DNA from: Candidatus Egerieicola pullicola
Lineage (GTDB): Bacteria; Bacillota; Clostridia; Oscillospirales; Ruminococcaceae
Length of the DNA: 8,897 nt
NCBI GenBank assembly: GCA_018712465.1
Contig: DVGY01000008.1
Location: 1 to 8,897 of the forward strand
Direction: 5' to 3'
The notes under the pieces are model-generated. The model was given only the letters and a program-made list of their open reading frames with translations, was not told where the DNA came from and did not search any database. Shown here piece after piece: positions 6,624 through 8,897 of the stretch; positions within the stretch are counted from its first letter, which is position 1; every line of letters starts with the position of its first letter. Both the position numbers and the translations under genes were made by a program.

Positions 6624-6653
6624 TCTTCTTCCCCGTTCCCCTTTCCCTTCCCC
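6624..6653 (+). other. Polypyrimidine tract upstream of the aroBA promoter
   Basis: 29 of 30 bases are C or T (only G6635 breaks the run), ending 5 bp before the -35 box. It is the most strand-biased stretch seen in the window. It codes for nothing credible on either strand. A structural role for the DNA or a protein site is possible but unsupported. Confidence 0.5.
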
Positions 6654-6658
6654 AGGGA

Positions 6659-6687
6659 TTGACAGCCTTTTGCAAATCGTGTAGAAT
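6659..6687 (+). promoter_or_regulatory. Sigma-A promoter for the aroBA leader and operon
   Basis: TTGACA (6659-6664) and TAGAAT (6682-6687) are separated by exactly 17 bp. Start expected at about G6694, 254 nt before the aroB ATG. No other convincing promoter is seen between here and aroB. Confidence 0.88.
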
Positions 6688-6720
6688 GAACAAGGCATCC
6701 ACGGAAAAGGAAGTTTGGAA

Positions 6721-6759
6721 ATGATCGCCTGCCCCAGCAGCCCATGCGGCGCCTACTGA
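6721..6759 (+). CDS. Possible 12-residue leader peptide MIACPSSPCGAY
   Basis: ATG at 6721 follows AAGGAAG (6707-6713) at 7 nt, an acceptable ribosome site, and reads 12 codons to TGA at 6757. The last sense codon is TAC (Tyr), which would be meaningful before aromatic-pathway genes, but there is only one aromatic codon and no run of them. The start A lies in the 9-bp stem pairing with 6804-6812, and the ORF covers the 5' strands of two further stems, so translation would open the leader fold. It may be a chance ORF. Supporting it needs conservation in relatives. Confidence 0.35.
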   Translation: MIACPSSPCGAY

Positions 6760-6854
6760 TTTCCTCAGCCGGACCCACGGCTGAGTTTTGATTGCTGCGG
6801 CGGTTTCCAAACCGGCCCAGCGCCGATTTTCTGGGAAATAGTGGAAAGACTCTG

Positions 6855-6886
6855 CCTGCGGCGATCCCTTTGCCGCGGGCTTTTTT
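6855..6886 (+). terminator. Intrinsic terminator inside the aroBA leader
   Basis: CCTGCGGC (6855-6862) pairs with GCCGCGGG (6872-6879) through 8 bp with one T-G wobble and a 9-nt loop. C6880 and six T's (6881-6886) follow. It lies 62 nt before the aroB ATG and after the only visible promoter, so it must be read through, or be conditional, for aroBA to be expressed. Confidence 0.88.
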
Positions 6887-6918
6887 GTTGCGGTAACAGG
6901 GGTGTCTGCCCCAGCAAC
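6887..6918 (+). promoter_or_regulatory. Hairpin between leader terminator and aroB ribosome site
   Basis: GTTGC (6887-6891) pairs with GCAAC (6914-6918) and GGGG (6899-6902) with CCCC (6909-6912), with a seven-base bulge between. It ends 16 nt before AGGAGG (6935-6940). Its 3' side shares the 11-mer CTGCCCCAGCA with 6729-6739 in the leader, so GGGG at 6899 could also pair with the upstream copy. Confidence 0.4.
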
Positions 6919-6947
6919 CAGCTAGAGCACCGACAGGAGGAATTAAA

Positions 6948-8012
6948 ATGTATACCATTCCAGTGAACACCGGCCGCCCCTACTCTGTTCTCGTGCAGCG
7001 GGGCATAATACAGCGCAGCTGGGAAGAGATTCAAAAGATCAAATCCTACCAGACAGTCTGCATCGTCACTGACGATCAGGTGGCTCCTCTTTATCTGGAA
7101 ACGGTAAAGGCGTCCATTCCCGCTTCGGTTCGGGTGGAGCAGTACGTGATCCCTCACGGGGAAACCTCAAAAAACGGAGAAAACTTTTTCCGGCTTCAGG
7201 AATTTTTCGCCTCCTGCAAACTGACCCGCAGTGATTTAATCATCGCACTAGGGGGTGGCGTGGTCGGAGATCTGGCAGGATTTGCTGCCAGCTGTTATCT
7301 CCGAGGCATTGACTTCGTTCAGATCCCCACCACCTTACTGGCTCAGGTGGACTCCTCAGTAGGGGGAAAAACCGCAGTGGACCTGCCCCAAGGGAAAAAT
7401 CTGGTGGGCAGCTTTTATCAGCCGGTGCTGGTGCTCTGCGACCCGGACACCCTCTCCACCCTCACGCCGGAAATTTTCCGGGACGGCATGGCGGAAGTGA
7501 TCAAATACGCCTGCATCTGGGACGCTCCTTTGGCGGAACAGATCCACAAAGCAGCCGATCCCCAGGTACTGGAACAGGTGATCGCCCGGTGTATCGAGAT
7601 CAAAGCAGAAGTGGTGGCCCAGGACGAATTTGACAACGGGCTGCGGATGCTGCTTAACTTCGGCCACACCATCGGCCACGCCGTGGAGCAGCATTACCAT
7701 TATGAAACCTACACCCACGGCCAAGGCGTGGCTATCGGGATGTACACCATCACCCGGATTTCGGAAGAATTGGGAATCACCAAGCCTGGCACCGCCCAAA
7801 CCATCCGAAATCTGCTGGAAGTCTATTCCCTGCCCCTCACCGACTCCATTCCCACCCAGGACATGATCGAGCTGTCTTTGGTAGACAAAAAGAGCCGGGA
7901 TGGCGGCATCCACCTGATTCTCTTACAGGAAATAGGCAAAGCAGAAGCCAAATTTTATCCCCGGCAGGAATTAGAGCAATTCTTTTTGGTCCGGGACCGC
8001 CTGACCTGGTAA
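6948..8012 (+). CDS. aroB: 3-dehydroquinate synthase AroB
   Basis: Second step of the shikimate pathway: converts DAHP to 3-dehydroquinate using NAD and a divalent metal; cytoplasmic. 354 residues, normal length. The NAD-binding GGGVVGDLAGFAA is at 102-114, followed by PTTLLAQVDSSVGGKTAVD at 127-145 and KNLVGSFYQP at 150-159. Metal ligands are E183 (in GMAEVIKY), H240 (in LNFGHTIGHAVE) and H257 (in THGQGVAIGM); the conserved DKK is at 313-315. All expected motifs are intact. The ATG at 6948 has a perfect AGGAGG 7 nt upstream. It is the first gene of an operon, with aroA starting 10 nt after its stop. Expression probably depends on passing the leader terminator at 6855-6886. Confidence 0.98.
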   Translation: MYTIPVNTGRPYSVLVQRGIIQRSWEEIQKIKSYQTVCIVTDDQVAPLYLETVKASIPASVRVEQYVIPHGETSKNGENFFRLQEFFASCKLTRSDLIIALGGGVVGDLAGFAASCYLRGIDFVQIPTTLLAQVDSSVGGKTAVDLPQGKNLVGSFYQPVLVLCDPDTLSTLTPEIFRDGMAEVIKYACIWDAPLAEQIHKAADPQVLEQVIARCIEIKAEVVAQDEFDNGLRMLLNFGHTIGHAVEQHYHYETYTHGQGVAIGMYTITRISEELGITKPGTAQTIRNLLEVYSLPLTDSIPTQDMIELSLVDKKSRDGGIHLILLQEIGKAEAKFYPRQELEQFFLVRDRLTW

Positions 8013-8022
8013 GGAGGAAGCG

Positions 8023-8897
8023 ATGAAGGTTACCATCAAGCCCAGCAAATTAGCAGGAGAGGTGCTGGTGCCCTCCAGCAAAAGCATCCTCCACCGAGGA
8101 CTGATCTGCGCCGCTTTAGCACCGGGAAAAAGCGTCATCCACCGGCTCTATCTCAGCCGGGACATCCAAGCCACCATGGACTGCCTCACCGCTCTGGGGG
8201 CTTCTTTCACCTGTCAGGGCGAAGATGTGACAGTAGAAGGAATTCAAACTCCTGTAAAGGAAGCTACCTTGTCATGCGGCGAATCCGGCTCTACTCTTCG
8301 GTTCCTCATTCCGGTCGCAGCTGCGTTGGGCGTAAACGCTTCCTTTGCCGGCCAGGGACGGTTAGTGACCCGTCCTCTCACCGCCTACGACAGTGCCTTC
8401 CAAGGAAAAGGAGTGGCGTGGCACAACACCGGCGCCCTGCCCTGCGCCGTCTCCGGTCAACTGAAGCCGGGAAACTATGAGATCGACGGCAGCCAATCCA
8501 GTCAGTTCATTTCTGGACTGCTGTTTGCCCTGCCCTTGCTTTCGGGAGACAGTACCCTGACCGTCACCGGAAAATTTCAGTCCCAGAGCTATGTGGGAAT
8601 CACCCTAGGGGCACTGAAGGACTTCGGCATCACCGTGCACCAAACCGCTCCCAATGAATTTTCCATCCCTGGAAGACAGGTTTACCAGGCGGGAGAATTT
8701 ACTGCGGAAAGCGACTATTCCCAGTCCGCCTTTTTCCTCTGCGCTGCTGCGTTGGGGGCGGACCTGAAACTTCGGTCTTTCTCCCAAAATTCCCTCCAAG
8801 GAGACAAAGCCATTCTCTCCATTTTGGAGCAAGCCGGTTTCCCGGTAAGATTCCAAGGAGACACCATCTCCTTAAGTGCTGGCAAGCTAAAGCCCTT
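8023..8897 (+). CDS. aroA: 5-enolpyruvylshikimate-3-phosphate synthase AroA, C-terminus cut by window edge
   Basis: Sixth step of the shikimate pathway: joins shikimate-3-phosphate and phosphoenolpyruvate; cytoplasmic. 291 codons visible of about 420. PSSKSILHR at 17-25 supplies K20, S21 and R25; CGESGSTLRF at 85-94 is the PEP-binding loop; GRLVTRPL at 112-119; SSQFISGLL at 159-167 binds shikimate phosphate; SDYSQSAFF at 230-238 carries the catalytic Asp, D231. The C-terminal Arg and Lys residues lie beyond the edge. Where E. coli AroA has GTAMRP (96-101), this protein has GSTLRF, so the Pro101 position is Phe94; Gram-positive AroA proteins usually also lack Pro there. The ATG at 8023 has GGAGG 5 nt upstream, 10 nt after the aroB stop, so translation is probably coupled. 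Further aromatic genes may follow. Confidence 0.97.
   Translation, partial: MKVTIKPSKLAGEVLVPSSKSILHRGLICAALAPGKSVIHRLYLSRDIQATMDCLTALGASFTCQGEDVTVEGIQTPVKEATLSCGESGSTLRFLIPVAAALGVNASFAGQGRLVTRPLTAYDSAFQGKGVAWHNTGALPCAVSGQLKPGNYEIDGSQSSQFISGLLFALPLLSGDSTLTVTGKFQSQSYVGITLGALKDFGITVHQTAPNEFSIPGRQVYQAGEFTAESDYSQSAFFLCAAALGADLKLRSFSQNSLQGDKAILSILEQAGFPVRFQGDTISLSAGKLKP

Larger units (their letters stand above)
6694..6886 (+). ncRNA. Structured leader RNA of aroBA, possible attenuator or small RNA
   Basis: An RNA of about 193 nt from a strong promoter to an intrinsic terminator. Visible pairings: GGCA 6694-6697 with TGCC 6853-6856 and CCAC 6699-6702 with GTGG 6841-6844 (closing the ends); GTTTGGAAA 6713-6721 with TTTCCAAAC 6804-6812 (perfect 9 bp); CGCC 6726-6729 with GGCG 6799-6802; GCAGC 6737-6741 with GCTGC 6794-6798; apical CTCAGCCG 6764-6771 with CGGCTGAG 6778-6785; and CCCAG 6816-6820 with CTGGG 6831-6835. 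The result is a rod with a side hairpin. TGCGGCG occurs at 6745, 6796 and 6857; the third copy lies in the terminator 5' arm, so the earlier copies could compete for its 3' arm. I see no T-box signature. A 6S-like rod is conceivable but the closing stem is short. Family unknown; role inferred. Confidence 0.6.

Noticed and set aside
6694..6886. 6S RNA
   Set aside because: Length, promoter, terminator and rod-like pairing are compatible, but the closing stem is only two 4-bp blocks and I cannot identify the central-bubble consensus. Left unnamed rather than assigned; a covariance-model search would decide.
6694..6947. T-box riboswitch
   Set aside because: The conserved T-box (AGGGTGGNACCGCG) before the terminator is missing. 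GTGGAAAG at 6841 is only a superficial match, and no convincing specifier-loop stem is seen.
6721..6966. Selenocysteine or stop-readthrough of the short leader ORF: after the TGA the frame stays open past the aroB start and is Cys-rich, and a hairpin begins 4 nt after the TGA
   Set aside because: An open run of this length is not rare in GC-rich sequence, the frame crosses an intrinsic terminator, the product matches no selenoprotein I know, and the hairpin loop lacks a recognisable bacterial SECIS pattern. Conservation of Cys/U at this position would be needed to revive it.
6593..6970. 125-codon minus-strand open frame across the aroB leader
   Set aside because: It crosses the aroBA promoter and terminator and overlaps the aroB start, has no ribosome site, and its product shows no domain.

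Overview
The window looks like a piece of chromosome from a Gram-positive Clostridia-type bacterium (Bacillota), perhaps an Oscillospiraceae-like gut anaerobe. The signs are a bifunctional Rel protein coded directly after RecJ, AGGAGG-type ribosome sites, near-consensus sigma-A promoters with 17-bp spacers, membrane proteins with an N-terminal zinc ribbon, and a clostridial-type AroA (LRF where the enteric enzyme has MRP). The family-level placement is inference. I see no insertion sequence, prophage, CRISPR array or transfer gene.

Layout. 1-3952 (minus strand): recJ followed by relA, overlapping by 8 nt; relA runs off the left edge before its ACT domain. 3953-4301: AT-rich divergent spacer with the recJ promoter on the minus strand and a tRNA promoter on the plus strand. 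4302-4377: a lone tRNA-Pro(GGG) with encoded CCA, followed by one strong and one weaker terminator. 4504-4545: a strong hairpin that ends the minus-strand unit arriving from the right. 4559-6437 (minus strand): two tandem genes, each with its own promoter, for homologous membrane proteins (zinc ribbon, linker, one membrane segment, extracytoplasmic domain). 6438-6947: 510 bp between divergent promoters, most of it a long structured leader for the next operon. 6948-8897 (plus strand): aroB then aroA, which leaves the window on the right.

How the genes work together. RecJ (5' single-strand exonuclease in repair) and Rel ((p)ppGpp synthesis and hydrolysis) are probably co-transcribed and translationally coupled. 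AroB and AroA catalyse the second and sixth steps of chorismate synthesis. The zinc-ribbon pair has no known partner here; its architecture resembles the TcaA/YvbJ class of envelope proteins.

The part most worth a second look is 6659-6947. A TTGACA/TAGAAT promoter starts an RNA of about 254 nt before aroB. It carries several self-complementary stems, a 12-codon ORF ending Tyr-stop, three copies of TGCGGCG (the last lying in a terminator stem), and a full intrinsic terminator 62 nt before the aroB start. I see no second promoter after the terminator, so aroBA expression should depend on readthrough. It matches no T-box that I can recognise. It is either an attenuator of a type I cannot name, or a small structured RNA that shares its promoter with aroBA.
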